DNA of 64,000 bases, taken from the NCBI GenBank assembly GCA_038496445.1, contig JALMLS010000377.1, positions 248,001 through 312,000 on the forward strand, in the 5' to 3' direction. Below the pieces are notes generated by a model that was given only the letters and a program-made list of their open reading frames with translations, was not told the origin of the DNA and ran no database searches. The translations under genes were made by a program, and so were the position numbers. Below, one piece after another: positions 36,005 to 47,659 of this stretch. The DNA is from Trichosphaerium sp. ATCC 40318. Taxonomy: Eukaryota > Discosea > Flabellinia > Trichosidae. Positions within the stretch are counted from its first letter, which is position 1; every line of letters starts with the position of its first letter.

Positions 36005-38225
36005 ATGAACGCATTCTGTACCCATACTGTCATTGCCTACATATTCTTTACATCATTTACATTCTCAATCTCCATACACGTTTTTTTTAAACGGACACGT
36101 TGCTCGTTCTTTGAATTTTCAGTTCCGATCTTCTTTTTATTTTGTCAAAACACTTGCCCCAGGAACCTATGTCAACTTACATAAAAGCAAAAACTTCATC
36201 GCTAGGCGACAGTACGCTTCACACTTTGTTGCAACTGGTTTAAAGTGGTATTGATCCATGTGTAGTTAAACTTGATGCTGAGCCAACATCTACGCATAAT
36301 CTTGTGATTTACTCCCTTTACGTTCGAAACCAAACGGCTGAAGGTGTGTTTGCTTGAAACGCCGGCTATGTTAGTTGAATTAATTGTTTAGGCACTTTCA
36401 AAGCTGCAGCAGGCGATCTAGGCCGTATTAAAGCCCTTAAGTACGTATTCAGTTTCAACAATACGTTAACGTTCTTGTTAGCGTTGATTACGTGTGGTTA
36501 TTGCCAATACACCCAATTGGCGTCGTAGACAAAAAAGTACGTTGCTCTTTCGTGCCATACCTTGTTCATAACCCTAACAGGGTTCTCTGGGCTGTCCATA
36601 TGCTATCAAAGACTATAAAGCCGTTAATCCAGGTAATGAACCAAAGAAACCTAAGCACAGCTTCGTACTAAAAACGAACTTTTTTTTTGAAGAATATGGC
36701 TCTCTGGAAGACTTTAAAGAGTTTGTAAAAACGGCTCATGATCTTGGTTTGAAAGTCATGATAGATGTTGTCTACAACCACACTTCTCCTGATTCGCCTT
36801 GCACATCAAACCATACTGTAAGTTGTGTTGTAGAAAATTTTTTTTCGAAGGCCATCATAGCTTGCTGACTTGCTATTTTTAAGGATTGGTATAGGTTAGA
36901 TGATGAAGGCAAACCTACAAGATCTAATCCAAGATGGTCAGACATTGTTGAATTCTCGTGGTCTGATAAGAATGGCACAACTCTTATTCTTTTTTTTTGT
37001 TTTTATCACGTGACTAACATATGTTTTCTTTTAGGCAATTGGATTATTAATGACGAGCTTTGCTCGTATCTGATAGATGCTCTTGTTCATTGGACAAATA
37101 TTGGCGTCGATGGATTCCGTTGTGATGTTGCAGGCAACATCCCTTTAACTTTTTGGAAAGATGCAAAAAAAGCAGTTTCTAAAGTAAACCCTAAAGTCAT
37201 CTGGCTTGCCGAGTCTGCAGCTCCAGTGATAATAGAAAAACGGTATGAAAGTATAGTCAAGCGTTAAATTTGATGTACTGATTTATTATAGACGTACTCT
37301 TGGGTACCCAAATGTTACAACACCGGAACTATTTACAGTGTTTGATCTTTGCTATGACTATGAATTGTTCGCGCTTTTCATACACGCAGTCTGTACTAAT
37401 GATAACAATGAGAACTTGAAGACATTTTTAATGCTTCAACGTTATCAACCTACAATGTACCCAGCTTCAGCCAGTGTAATGCACTTTGTTGAAAACCACG
37501 ACACACCACGTTTCAACTCTGTTGTTTCTCAGGATAATATCGCACGTGCTTGGACTGCTTTTCAAGCTTTTCTACCTGGAGCAATGCTTTTACATGGTGG
37601 ACAAGAGTCTAACGCTACAAAAACACCCTCGTTGTTCGAGAAGGCACGTAAAGCGAAAGGATTTAAAGAGAAGGAAATAGTGGTTTTTAGTTTGATTGTT
37701 TACATTTTTTGGGTTAGGATTCGATTCCTTGGAGATCGTATGGGACGTCAGATTTTCTTTCAAGGATATGCTTGGTAAAGAAACATAAGGCTTGTGGTGG
37801 GTTTTTTAATGTCATCAGTGAAAAACCACATATTGTCGCACAATGGAGATGTAAAACAGATAAAAAGTCAGGTCTGCTTGGTATATTTAATGTAACTGGT
37901 AAAAGTAGTGTGAAACCAAAGATTCCGCTATCAGACGGACAATATCTTGACCTCATCTCAGGTACCCATTTGTGCCTTGATAGCGTCTTTTTAACTGCAC
38001 AGTTTCCTAAGAACTAACAATGTTTAAGGTCAACAAATCAATGTTGCTTCTCGTACATGTCGTGTCACTGGGCCAGCAATGGTTTTGGAGTACTTGGACA
38101 AAATGATATTTGATCGACTCTCAAACACCATCATGGATAGAAGGCGTAGGAGTAATAACGATTCCACCAAAAAAGGCAGAGGTCGCGGAGGTAGACAAAA
38201 AGGAAGAAGAGGAAGACTTCAGTAA
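36005..38225 (+). CDS. Secreted alpha-amylase-type GH13 enzyme
   Basis: Starts with a signal peptide (TVIAYIFFTSFTFSISIH). A propeptide-like segment leads to the GH13 barrel: VIYSLYVRNQT, WLLPIHPIG, MIDVVYNHTSPDSP (conserved region I), GVDGFRCDVAGN (II, nucleophile Asp), VIWLAESAAP (III, acid/base Glu) and HFVENHDTPRF (IV, transition-state Asp). GAMLLHGGQES follows. The beta-sandwich domain reads IVAQWRCKTDKKSGLLGIFNV to VTGPAMVLEYLDK. All catalytic residues are present, so it should cleave alpha-glucans outside the cell or in vacuoles. About ten introns. The C-terminus is uncertain: the continuing frame gives an Arg/Gly-rich tail to 38225, while an overlapping Lys/Glu-rich frame runs to 38307. 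Confidence 0.88.
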
Positions 38226-38642
38226 AATAATACAGCAGTATTACAAAATGTCAATAAAAAATGGTTCTCAGGCAAAGAAAATCAAAATCAAAATCACGTG
38301 TCTCTAAAGGTTGTTATACGTAATGTTGTCTACATCTAGCTAAATCAGAGGATGATTTCTTCGCCTTTTGCTTTTAAAGTAGCGTGGTAGTCTGTTAACA
38401 ACTTACTAATTATTTTATTCTGGTATTTTTTAGCTTACACCTACAACCAGTATCTCTTTACTGACTATATTCAAATCCTTCTAACACAAGGCATACGACC
38501 ATTACTGTATACTGGAGGTGTTACTTCTAGTCCAGGATAATAACTGAAAGTTGTATGAAAATCGAATGTAAAGGTACCAGCATTAATCCTGCTTGCTATT
38601 TAAAAACAAGAATGAGTATAATAAAATACAACATTAAGTACA
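38226..38642. other. Intergenic, convergent 3' flanks
   Basis: Lies between the amylase and the secreted orphan. Apart from the alternative amylase tail up to 38307 I see nothing coding here. Confidence 0.5.
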
Positions 38643-39578
38643 CTACAAATAACCTCTTTTATATAGCGTACCATCAATCTTGTTAACATGTGTAACTCGC
38701 CCAGTTTGTGCATATACCCCAAGTAGCGTATCACTTATGCGCGTAAGAGAAAATATGACGCCTGTAAAAGTACTGAACGGTGTCAAGCTGGCTGCACTTA
38801 TCCGACATGTGTCTTCAGTAAGCAAAGAAGTATCAAATGAAGATATAGTTGCTCGATTATTAGATGGTTGGCGTGTCACTATATACGTTGTACTACCATC
38901 AATCTCAACTAGGGAAATAGTATTGGACTTCAACCTTAAAAAAAATGACTTCGTACATGCATCAATTGGACGTAAAGATTCTAGAATACATATGTCTGTC
39001 CTATCTTTGATACAAGAACCGCCAGGTGTTATGTCAATAGTGTAACGAACAAATCTTGACTCATTGGAATCTAAGACAACAAAGTTGTTTTCGTCAATGA
39101 AGTTTCCACCGGCCGGGTTTGCAGGTACATTCGCTGCAGCGCTTGTGCAAAGAACGGTACCTTCTGCCACATCAAGGATGGATACGGAAGGATTAGTTCC
39201 AAATGTAAGTATCATAGAGCCATCAAGAGAAGGAACTGTGACGACATTAGTATAAATTTTTGCTTGTCACGTGACTAACACGTGACTAGCTTGCAATATG
39301 CTAAGGTTAAATTTACCTGCGGCGGCTATGCTTCCTTGAAAAAATATTGGCTCTGGAAAATCAAACAACCTTTCTAATTGGATTAAGGAGTTCAGGAGTA
39401 CCAAAAAACAAGGCCTACCATTAGTAAAATCTAGATCTAGTTGTGATAGTACAATAGCCCCAGGTGCTATTTCAGAGCGAATGACGCTTTCTGGTATTTG
39501 AGCGGATGAAGAAGCGCACAGAATGAACCCAAGCGCTGCGTAACACGATATTAAGGCGAATGTGCGTTTTGCGAGCAT
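38643..39578 (-). CDS. Secreted orphan protein, repeat-rich beta structure
   Basis: No family recognised. The second in-frame ATG gives a clear signal peptide (AKRTFALISCYAALGFILCASSSAQ); the upstream ATG at 39605 would push it inward. One intron (about 39249-39318) carries two CACGTGAC boxes. The mature part repeats motifs such as FGTNPSVSILDVAEG, FVVLDSNESRFVRYTID, ISLVEIDGSTTYIV and RISDTLLGVYAQTGRV, spaced like blades of a propeller; this fold is inferred. There is no C-terminal hydrophobic tail, so it is probably released. The start of exon 2 is duplicated in inverted orientation ~0.5 kb upstream (39667-39745). Confidence 0.72.
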
Positions 39579-40130
39579 TGTTGTTTTATGGTTTGTTGCT
39601 AGCAATTTTGGCTTTTAACAAGCGAACTTGTGAATGGGCTTATTTGTCGCTCTTGGTCAAGACATCATTTCGTCACAGGTACTTCTCTTGATGGCTCTAT
39701 GATACTTACATTGGGCACTAATCCTTCCATGTCCATTGATGCAACATGAAGATATTCAGTTAATGATCCGAGACTCAACGGGCTCCGTGAGAGTCCGAGA
39801 TGTAACGCTATATAGCGACATATAACTTACAATAGAATTAACTTACACATATATGTACCACTCACTCATCTTGCTATATCCTCTCCGTTACATGGGCGGG
39901 AAGTGATAAGAACTTGGTGTATATTTCCGAAGGGTGTTTCAGAGTTTAGCAGAATTTCTGCAAAATAATGAAATGAGAAATGATGCACTGCCGATCGAGT
40001 AAGCAAAGACGTGTAGTGTAGCGGAATTATCATCAACCAAAACACGCTTTCGCAGCAAACTGAACACGTGGTTTTTAGAATGGGCATGTGATTAGTTTAT
40101 TGACTTAACAAGTATTTAATTTTACTGGTT
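39579..40130. other. Intergenic region holding the inverted duplicate
   Basis: Besides the duplicated exon fragment, I see only a minus-strand frame at 39866-40087 with no recognisable product and a CACGTG at about 40066. Confidence 0.45.
39667..39745 (+). repeat. Inverted partial duplicate of an exon of the secreted orphan gene
   Basis: The plus strand here matches the forward-strand sequence of the gene's exon-2 start on the other strand read backwards: CTTCTCTTGATGGCTCTATG then ATACTTACAT and ACTAATCCTTCC recur with few changes. It includes the splice-acceptor-like GTCACAG. The related gene segment is at about 39170-39250. Confidence 0.7.
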
Positions 40131-41489
40131 TTAAATTCCATTGTCGTATTTTTTAGCACGTGCAATTACCTCTTGTCTTGCCTCCTTTGGTACCTAGTGG
40201 AGACTTAACAAAATGCTATTTAATACATATTAAAGAGTCACACCTTTGCAATTATGAAGTGTTTTTCATCAAGAGGAGTAACGAATTCACCACCAACTTC
40301 AGCTAAATGATGAGCATCAAAAGTAATGTCACCATCCACGAGTGATATGACGTTGAAAGGTTCCATGAAATAGTTTACATCAAAGCCCCATGCACCGCAA
40401 GAAACAGTCCTACCACCAACAGATATTCGTATACCTTAGATACAAATAAATATTTATGTGCTACACTGAAGTATGTACCCATGTTTGTGTGAAGATTCTT
40501 GGATTCAGGATCAAATTGTTGTACTTTAGTCATCATTGCCCATACGTTTCCCATGAATTCTCTATTGTTGTTGACACCTTCAAGGAGCTGTGGGAGGATT
40601 GTACTGCCAATATAAGTAGTTCTACGAGGCCCAACAAGAGTCCACAGATTGCCTATTTGACTGTTAACTTATAGTATGAACTTCTCCGTTGTCAGACCTT
40701 TATTTTTTTGTAGTTTGCTTGCGATCATATCCATATAGCATATATGCTTACAAAATAGTTCATACTGGGTATCTATAAGCGAAATAGGCTTTTTCTCGTA
40801 GCTCATTTCGTCAATATACTACACAACAAACAAATCAGTCGTAATGCTGTTAAGTGTTGTAATTATTGCGTACCGTTGTACATCCGTATAAGGTTGTACA
40901 TGCCTTGATAATATCGAAGACAAATTGTATGTCTTCAGGGGAAACACCGTATGCCATTCTGAGGCACAAGCAAGGGTAAATTTGCTCAGGAGCGTCTTCA
41001 TCGAGTTCTCCATCTGAAGAAATGTAAGTTTCGAGTTGCCTTCACAAAGATTATGACTTACCATCCGTGTATGTCACTTGCTCATACGTAGTCCAAGTTG
41101 TCTCTATAAAAAAACGTGACTTATCACAATAAAAGTGATAAGTTTTATCACCCCACGCTTCGGATGGCAAGCTCTCAGTAGACTTTCCAACTAATCCATC
41201 AAGAGATGTGCCTTAAAGCAAGCGGTTAAAACTTAATTACAAGAAAAAGGCAGTTTGGAAAGTTTTCGCAGAACGAACGTTTAAACAGTTTGCTTTTCTC
41301 ACTAGTCAAAGACGTACCGGATACACCACTACATAGTTCTTGTATCAAATGGCATGAAATACTGTTATGTATGCCTTCCTCGTCTAAAGCGAATACTTCT
41401 TTTCCTGTAGCACTTTCTACTGAGCTGGCAACTTGTTTAACGGTAGGTTGCTCTCCTGCGTTGAAAATAATCTTAAACCACACAGTCAT
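40131..41489 (-). CDS. Orphan intracellular protein
   Basis: Not recognised. Exons join cleanly from MTVWFKIIFNAGEQPTVKQV to ARAKKYDNGI, giving ~380 residues. There is no signal peptide or membrane segment. Landmarks in order are IHNSISCHLIQELCSG, SLPSEAWGDKTYHFYCDK, EQIYPCLCLRMAYGVSPED, TLVGPRRTTYIGS, NNREFMGNVWAMMTKVQQF, ISVGGRTVSCGAWGFDVNYF and TFDAHHLAEVGGEFVTPLD. The start is the ATG after which the frame is continuous. Introns are short; the first donor is GTACGT at about 41313. The coding quality is high, so the gene is real, but its function is unknown. Confidence 0.7.
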
Positions 41490-41640
41490 TGTGAGAACTA
41501 GAAGGTGCTTCTGCTTTGTGTTTGTTGACACCTTAACTTTATTTGTTGAAATTAACTTAAGCCTGCTTCGCTTCCTCCAGTCGTTTGACTTTTTTTGAAT
41601 AAGTTGAGTTAATGGCAAGTTTACTAAAAGGGTACACTAT

Positions 41641-41892
41641 TTACATGAAGTCTAGAGAGTTGCCATGTCTGTTAATTTTGTGTCTTTTTAACCACCTGCA
41701 TATCTGTCTGTGCTTCAAAAGTTCCTTTGCTTCCTCGTCCGTTAATTTGTTACTATTAATCAATAGCTTAGCAGCACCAGGGCTTTTACAATTTACAGCC
41801 TTTGCTAGTAAGTATTGTTGTGCTGTAAACCTCCAATATTTTTTTCGTCTGCTAGGTTGTTTTGACCATATTTTAAACGCTGCACATGACAT
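41641..41892 (-). CDS. Small basic hypothetical protein (83 residues)
   Basis: A single uninterrupted frame rich in Lys and Arg (SRRKKYWRF, LLKHRQICRWLKRHK) between two minus-strand genes. No family recognised, no signal or membrane segment. It may be a small gene or an exon of an unrecognised one. Confidence 0.35.
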   Translation of the reverse strand: MSCAAFKIWSKQPSRRKKYWRFTAQQYLLAKAVNCKSPGAAKLLINSNKLTDEEAKELLKHRQICRWLKRHKINRHGNSLDFM

Positions 41893-41968
41893 TAATAGAA
41901 AAACAAGATAATTAAATATATCAGTAACTTAAAAAAAATGAGGACATTGCGATTTGTACAATTACGTG

Positions 41969-42708
41969 TCACGTTAAGTTTTTGAAAGTTCTTATCTTTA
42001 CTATAATCTTGTTCATTGAGACAAAGGCAACAATGCCTGAATATGGAGGAAAAAAAAAGAAGTAAAAAAACACTGCTTGCCTTGGTTTTCTTTCATTTCT
42101 TTAGCTAACTGCGGAGGTGAGAATTTTTTAACGTTGTAAAATATTGGCGGAAATCCATCTCTAACACCAGGGTTTAGATGTCCCATTGTAGTATCGTCTG
42201 TTATCTTGCCAAAACGATGTGAATACCCTACTGCAAGTTTTGAACCAAGCCAGACAAACAGCAAATCTGTTGCACCAAGATTAAGACACATTTGTTCCCG
42301 AAGATCTTTGAACGTGTCACTGTTTTTAATTTGAAGCGTAAGCACCTTCCCAGCAGAATTTTTGAACATGAGTTTCCAGGAGCCATAAATCTTTCCACCA
42401 TCTCTCTCAAAGCCGTCTAAATGAGGGTTGTAGAGTGGTAAGTATTGTTCAAGTTTTTTCACGTGGTCGTATTTAATAGAGTTGTGTATTATGAGATGGG
42501 CGTAGACAGATGGTTTACACGCTGATGCATCCACCACAGCGTTGAATTCTCGTGATGAAGACGCAAACGCTCTAAAATCACCAATATTCTTTAAATAACA
42601 CAGTATCTCATCCCACACCTCAGGAGGTAGCTCTTGCGCGTAGTTAGATGTATATGTATTGTGTTTGCTTAGTGATGTACCTGTATTACCACGCTCTTCT
42701 CTTTCCAT
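41969..42708 (-). CDS. F-box protein with ubiquitin-like C-terminal domain
   Basis: Probably a substrate receptor of an SCF-type ubiquitin ligase. The F-box is at residues ~27-65 (QELPPEVWDEILCYLKNIGD). The C-terminal half resembles a ubiquitin-like fold: VLTLQIKNSDTFKDLREQM (strands and helix), then TDLLFVWLGSKLAVGY and DDTTMGHLNPG, which echoes the ubiquitin pattern of disordered 'L-DD-T-hL' segments. I end the gene at 41969, using an intron at 42037-42080 with a GC donor and an excellent T-rich acceptor, which adds IVAFVSMNKIIVKI. Without that intron the frame stops at 42013. The UBL call is by pattern only. Confidence 0.68.
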
Positions 42709-42833
42709 AGCACCGGTTTAGTACGAAGTATTGAAAGAAACAAGCGGACTTGTGTCCGCTGTCAATAGCTAGGCGTCACACTAAATTCTGGTACAAAAAG
42801 TTTTGACGGATTTTTTAGAACCGTTAACGGTTT

Positions 42834-43774
42834 TTATTCTTTTACAAGCTTGAGCACTTTGAACGTTGCTTCAAACGAAGCGCCTTCTGTAGGTGAGCAA
42901 GCATACAAACCTATAGGAATGTCATTTCAAGGTAAGCTTTGCGAGGTGTACCAGCTTGGATTGTTTCAGGTGCATTTAGATGACATGTGCGCATCTCTTC
43001 CCACTGTGGCTCTTCATTGTACTTGTCAAACGGCTTGTCTTTTGTTCCTACGGAAGCATAAATACAAGCTTTACACTAATAGGGATGGTGTACCTTCAGG
43101 TGTGTTTGCCCAAAATATGCGAAAAGATTTACCAACACGTTCAAGTTTGAACCAAATATCTATTGATCCACTGGAATACGGTGCTGTTGCCCAGTCAGAA
43201 TATCCATCACGTGTTACTACAGATCCTAATCTTAACACAACAGGTAAGGGCTAGATTTCAATAACGGTACCATACCTGTTGGTTGGAGTTTCTTTCTCGA
43301 TAGAAGCTTTTATCCAGTTATCAGAATCAACACGGATCATGAGACCCTACAACCAAATTGTCATGGAAAACGAGCTGGGAATAAGAGTCTATCATACTGC
43401 TTGGTCGTATTTTGATGTAGGTTTGTACTCAACATTTACTATCAATGCCTTAAAATCACCTTTTATGTCCTTGTAAAGAAAGTGTCCATTGTCATTTTGA
43501 AATCCATAGTGCGTCCTGTTATCACGAGTTAGTATAAAAAGGAGGGCGTGAGACTGAAATGCAGGGGTTTGCAATGAGCAGTGCAACAATGCCTGCACTA
43601 GAACATCTCACCTTTGCCAAAAATCTGACTTTTCTTTAGTGGTTACTGTGGCCGTTAGTGTACTGTTTTGAACGTTATAAACATACCAATTAAGTGTTTA
43701 CCATCTTCTACTACTTTCAAAGGTGGGCTAAACCACTTCATTTCTCCAAGCGGCAAAGATGTTGTTTGTGACAT
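42834..43774 (-). CDS. DUF1349-like (LamG-fold) protein
   Basis: Cytosolic protein of ~200 residues resembling DUF1349, a concanavalin-like fold with no settled reaction. Exons: MSQTTSLPLGEMKWFSPPLK; a middle exon with YGFQNDNGHFLYKDI and LIVNVEYKPTSKYDQA; LMIRVDSDNWIKASIEKE; SVVTRDGYSDWATAPY then DIWFKLERVGKSFRIFWANT; TKDKPFDKYNEEPQWEEMR; and GLYACSPTEGASFEATFKVL. WIKASIE, FKLERVGKSFRIFW and the closing GLYACSP-F-A-F pattern are the typical family blocks. Five or six short introns, with GTACAC donors at the last two. The second exon (about 43600-43700) is less certain. Confidence 0.75.
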
Positions 43775-44067
43775 TGTCACCTTATAAAACTGCGTTAGTT
43801 CGATACAATACGCGCGCATACAAGTTCACGCGCATTATCATCAACTGGGAAAGCGGTCAAACATAAAAAACCAAACAACAACGTAAATACAAGCCCCACG
43901 ACTGCAATTTTACAAAAACTTTTCATAGTGACTCAGCGTCTTACCTAGTTTAATTGAACGTTGACTCAGCCGATTTCATTGATGTCAGACTCGCAATGAC
44001 TTTTTTTTTCATCTGTGACCATACGATCGTTGGTAGTTCTGGCCTCGTCGTGAGCTACTCGTTGAGT

Positions 44068-45545
44068 ATGGAAGACGATGAAGTTAAACGGCCAAAGTAC
44101 AGGTATGTTATTTAATTTGTACTGATTTCTATGCTGCAAGACGTGTAACAATGCACAAGGGAGACACGTAGAGACAAAGATATTGGTGTTAGAGCGTTTT
44201 CAGTAAACCAAGAATCAAGGTAATTTACAAACACCGTATAAATGCGCTCATTCGCGTAGATTTATCATTGTAGCCAATGTGCCAGCACTTGGAGACGAAT
44301 TAGAAATCCTGCCGCAATTAGAGCTCTATGGAACTATAGACGAGTGCGCACGCCAACAAAGTTAAACCGCTGACATTTCTTTGACAAGTTGGCGGTTAAT
44401 GGACGAAAATGAAGACAAGTACACCTACGTTTATTGGGTAGCGTATAAATCAATCGCTGATGCTAGAACAGCAAAGAAGAATTTAAACAAAACGCCATTC
44501 AACCACAGCTTGCTTAAGGTACGCTTAAAACATCCTCAACGCCTGTATTTCGCTCCACAGCGCATAACAAGCAGGATGATGTCAAAATCAAACTGCAATT
44601 TCATCGACAACGCCTTATATCATTCTAGATTCGATACGCTCCTGAATACGAATCAATCCAAGATACACGAACTAAACTAAATGAGAGACGATACCAAGTA
44701 CTCAGTAGACTACCACATGCCAAGGCGCAGTTTGAGCATTATTATGGAAGTAATCAAACACAGCCGTACAGGTATACAGATGGAAGGTTTTGGGCTGAAT
44801 ACTATCCAGTACCAGAAGGTAATGTCAAAACTTCGTGTCAAAATTTGACAATTGACTTTTTTTTAAGATAGTGCTCTCACAACCCAAGGCGCTTTGCCTC
44901 CACCACCTATAGAGAATCACCCTGATGATAAAAACCCTCCAATCGAAGAGCAAGCCCCTCCTCCTCCTCCTCCTCCTCCTGAACAACCCAAGAATGCGTA
45001 TGACTTTTCGTTATCTATGGTTACAACTTCTAATATATGGTTGTTAGAGAAATTTATGTGGATCCCAATGCACCTTATCAAAATGTTTATTACCCATCCA
45101 CAAATACAAACTATGAAGAAATAATATATCAACCAATAAAACCGTATGTTACGTCCTGTAAACACATAACACAGCTGCCCTCTAATACGATTGTAGAGAG
45201 CCTCCAAAGGCAAAACAACCAGAACCAAAGAAGACAGAGAAGCCAAAAGAGGTTCGTTTTTCAAAGCAGTATTATGGTATTAATACTGTGCATAGGTAGC
45301 TCCAGTAGTTGGTCCTGCATTACCGCCACATGTGATTAAACATAAGCAAGATAATGCGTCTTCTATCGCTTCAGCAGTATCTGAAGCAAGACGTGTCAAT
45401 AGTGTTAACCAGAGCGTATCTAATATTCATAGCAAGATAAGGTACCTTGCCTTTTCAGCTACAAAAACACTAGACTATATTAACAAAGATTATTAGATCA
45501 TTACGCGATGGTAAGCCTAAGAAGAAGAAACGAAGAAGAATATAA
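44068..45545 (+). CDS. RBM48-like RNA-binding protein
   Basis: RBM48 is an RRM protein linked in animals and plants to splicing of U12-type introns. The ATG opens MEDDEVKRPKYR. After two introns come FIIVANVPALGDELEILPQL, LYGTIDEWRLMDENEDKY and YVYWVAYKSIADARTAKKNL, which follow RBM48's divergent RRM closely, then a PEYESIQDTRTKLNERRYQV segment as in the family. The C-terminal half is low-complexity: a proline run near 44955-44985, a Tyr/Asn-rich stretch and a basic end (KPKKKKRRRI). About nine introns; joins after 45170 are approximate. Confidence 0.82.
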
Positions 45546-45606
45546 ATTGAGTATACTTTTATTTTTGATGTAAATAGAAAATTCACAAAACAAGACAACA
45601 AGGCCG

Positions 45607-47164
45607 TTAAGCTTGAGCGAAATGTTTTGGCTGAGCTCTAATGACTGGAATATAAGCTTTATCATCAAGGAATCCATCAGTATAGGGCTGCAGGGGAAGA
45701 GGCACGTGAACACCAAGCAACTTTCCGTCTTCATCAAGATGTTGATAATTCTCAAGAATACAACAAATTGTGCGTGTTGTTGCAGTCAACGTTGAGTTCA
45801 GCATATGTGGATGCCTTACACCGGTCTGACCTTCTTCAGTGTTCTGAATCCTAATACCAAGTCGTCTTGATTGGTAGTCTGTGCAGTTTGAACAAGATAC
45901 AAGCTCCTTGTAATCAGCTTCGTTAATCTGATTGCCAGGGAACCAGGCTTCCAAGTCATATTTCTTGGCTGCTGCATTATTAAGCTCGCCTGATACTATG
46001 TTTACTACACGGTACGGTAAACCTAGAGCTTGGTAGAATGCTTCTGAAGTCTCAATAAGCTCCTCAAGCATATCCCAAGATTTTTCTGGTGCAGTGATGA
46101 TGAATTGTTCCAGTTTTTCGAACTGGTGTACTCTAAAGATACCCCGTACGTCCTTTCCTGCTGATCCTGACTCTTTCCTGAAACAGGTTGAATAACCTGA
46201 ATACTTGAGAGGTAGTTGCTTTTCCTCTAGAGCTTCATGACTAAGTAAAACAATCAGCAGTTAATCCAACAATAAGGAAAAAATGTATTGAAACGAACGA
46301 ATAGTAAAAAATAGTTGATAAAAATCACGTGAGCGTACCGATGATAAGCACATAATGGTTGTTCTGAGGTTGCAATAAGATATTGCTCAGCGCCCTTATC
46401 GCCTGTTAACTTGTACAGCTGTTCATCATAATCTTCAAGTTGTGCTACTTCTCCCATTATTTCTTTATTCATAAAGAAAGGCGTTTGAATCATTTTATAC
46501 TTTTTCTTTGCAAGGAACTTCATTCCAAAGTTGATGATAGCTTGGTTCAGAATAACACCAGCATCAGTCAAATAATAACATCTGCTTCCAGCTACCTTTG
46601 ACCCTCTTAGAGGCTCAAATCCGCCAATCATGTACAGTATCTGATGGTGGTGATACAACCCCTCTTGAGTCTTGATTGTACCGTACTTTCTGATCACTTC
46701 ATTTTGCGTTTTTTTTTCTTCACCGACTGGCACCGTTTCATGAACAATGTTCCCTATTAGGTTCACTTTTTTCTCTAGTTCTTGCTTTATCGCATTCACT
46801 GATTTTGTAAGATCCGCTGTTTGGTTCCGTAAGTCCTTTGCGTCACCGTTCAACGCCATGGCTTCGTCGACTTTGCCCTAAAAATACGTTTAATGATACT
46901 TCTGCTAAAAACGTTCTATAGCGCTGTTTCGTGTACCTCTTTGCGCAGTTTGCCGATTTTGGTCTTTAATGCGTTCCTTGCAGCTGATTTTTGTTCAAGG
47001 TCAAATTGCGCTTTTCTTAGACGCTTATCAGCGTCAATTACTTGGTCTACAAGCGTAACGTCTGAAAATCTTGATCTTTGCGACTTTCTCACATCCTCCG
47101 GGTTAAAACCTCTGTCAGTGCGGAATCTATTAATATCTAGTCCTGTACGAATAGTTGTTGTCAT
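45607..47164 (-). CDS. Cytosolic seryl-tRNA synthetase
   Basis: Charges tRNA-Ser with serine. The N-terminal coiled-coil arm spans residues ~30-120 (FDLEQKSAARNALKTKIGKL, TADLTKSVNAIKQELEKKV). The class II core follows: YLTDAGVILNQAIINFGMKF (motif 1), ATSEQPLCAYHR, then TCFRKESGSAGKDVRGIFRV with HQFEKLEQF (motif 2), LEAWFPGNQ, SNCTDYQSRRLGIR, and MLNSTLTATTRTICCILENY (motif 3). The C-terminal tail is short. Only two introns, at about 46870-46935 and 46245-46340; the latter has a CACGTG box. Length is near 490 residues, as for eukaryotic SerRS without the long animal tail. No mitochondrial presequence. Confidence 0.95.
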
Positions 47165-47659
47165 TCTGGTGTACTTTTATGATGATGCTGAAATTCCACT
47201 GGTTTTTTTTTCTGAGATTTTTCTGTGTTTGTTTCAGTCATCGCTTAGCGAAAGTTCAGGATTTTAGCGAATGGAGTTTTGTGTACAAGTAAAGTGTACG
47301 AAATATTAAGGGTTTATAAAGAATTAACGAATCTACAAGCAAAGCATTTGGAGTCTCCGCGACATCTTTTCATTGAAGTTAGAAGATTTCGTTAAAACAA
47401 GATTGCTCGACACAAAAATGTAAATAAAAGCTGTGACCTGGTTCATGGCTGGCATCTTATTAACAAGTGGTACATTACGTACTCGAGTCATATAGAATAA
47501 TTACTGGGTTAAGATGTATACTATTCACTAATTGGGTGGCCACCTTTTTCGGCGAAGCAGCGTCTTAACAACTTTGTTTTTCAAGCTTTTTTTTAATGTA
47601 TAGTACAAAATTGTTTTCATCTTTTTTCTTCGCTTGTGTGTACTTAATGAAAACTTCTT
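47165..47659. other. Intergenic
   Basis: The 5' flank of seryl-tRNA synthetase and 3' flank of the RhoGEF gene. No gene seen; AT-rich with poly-T runs. Confidence 0.5.

Noticed and set aside
38110-38307. Lys/Glu-rich frame at the amylase 3' end as a separate gene
   Set aside because: It overlaps the amylase C-terminus in another frame and has no own start or domain; noted only as an alternative tail.
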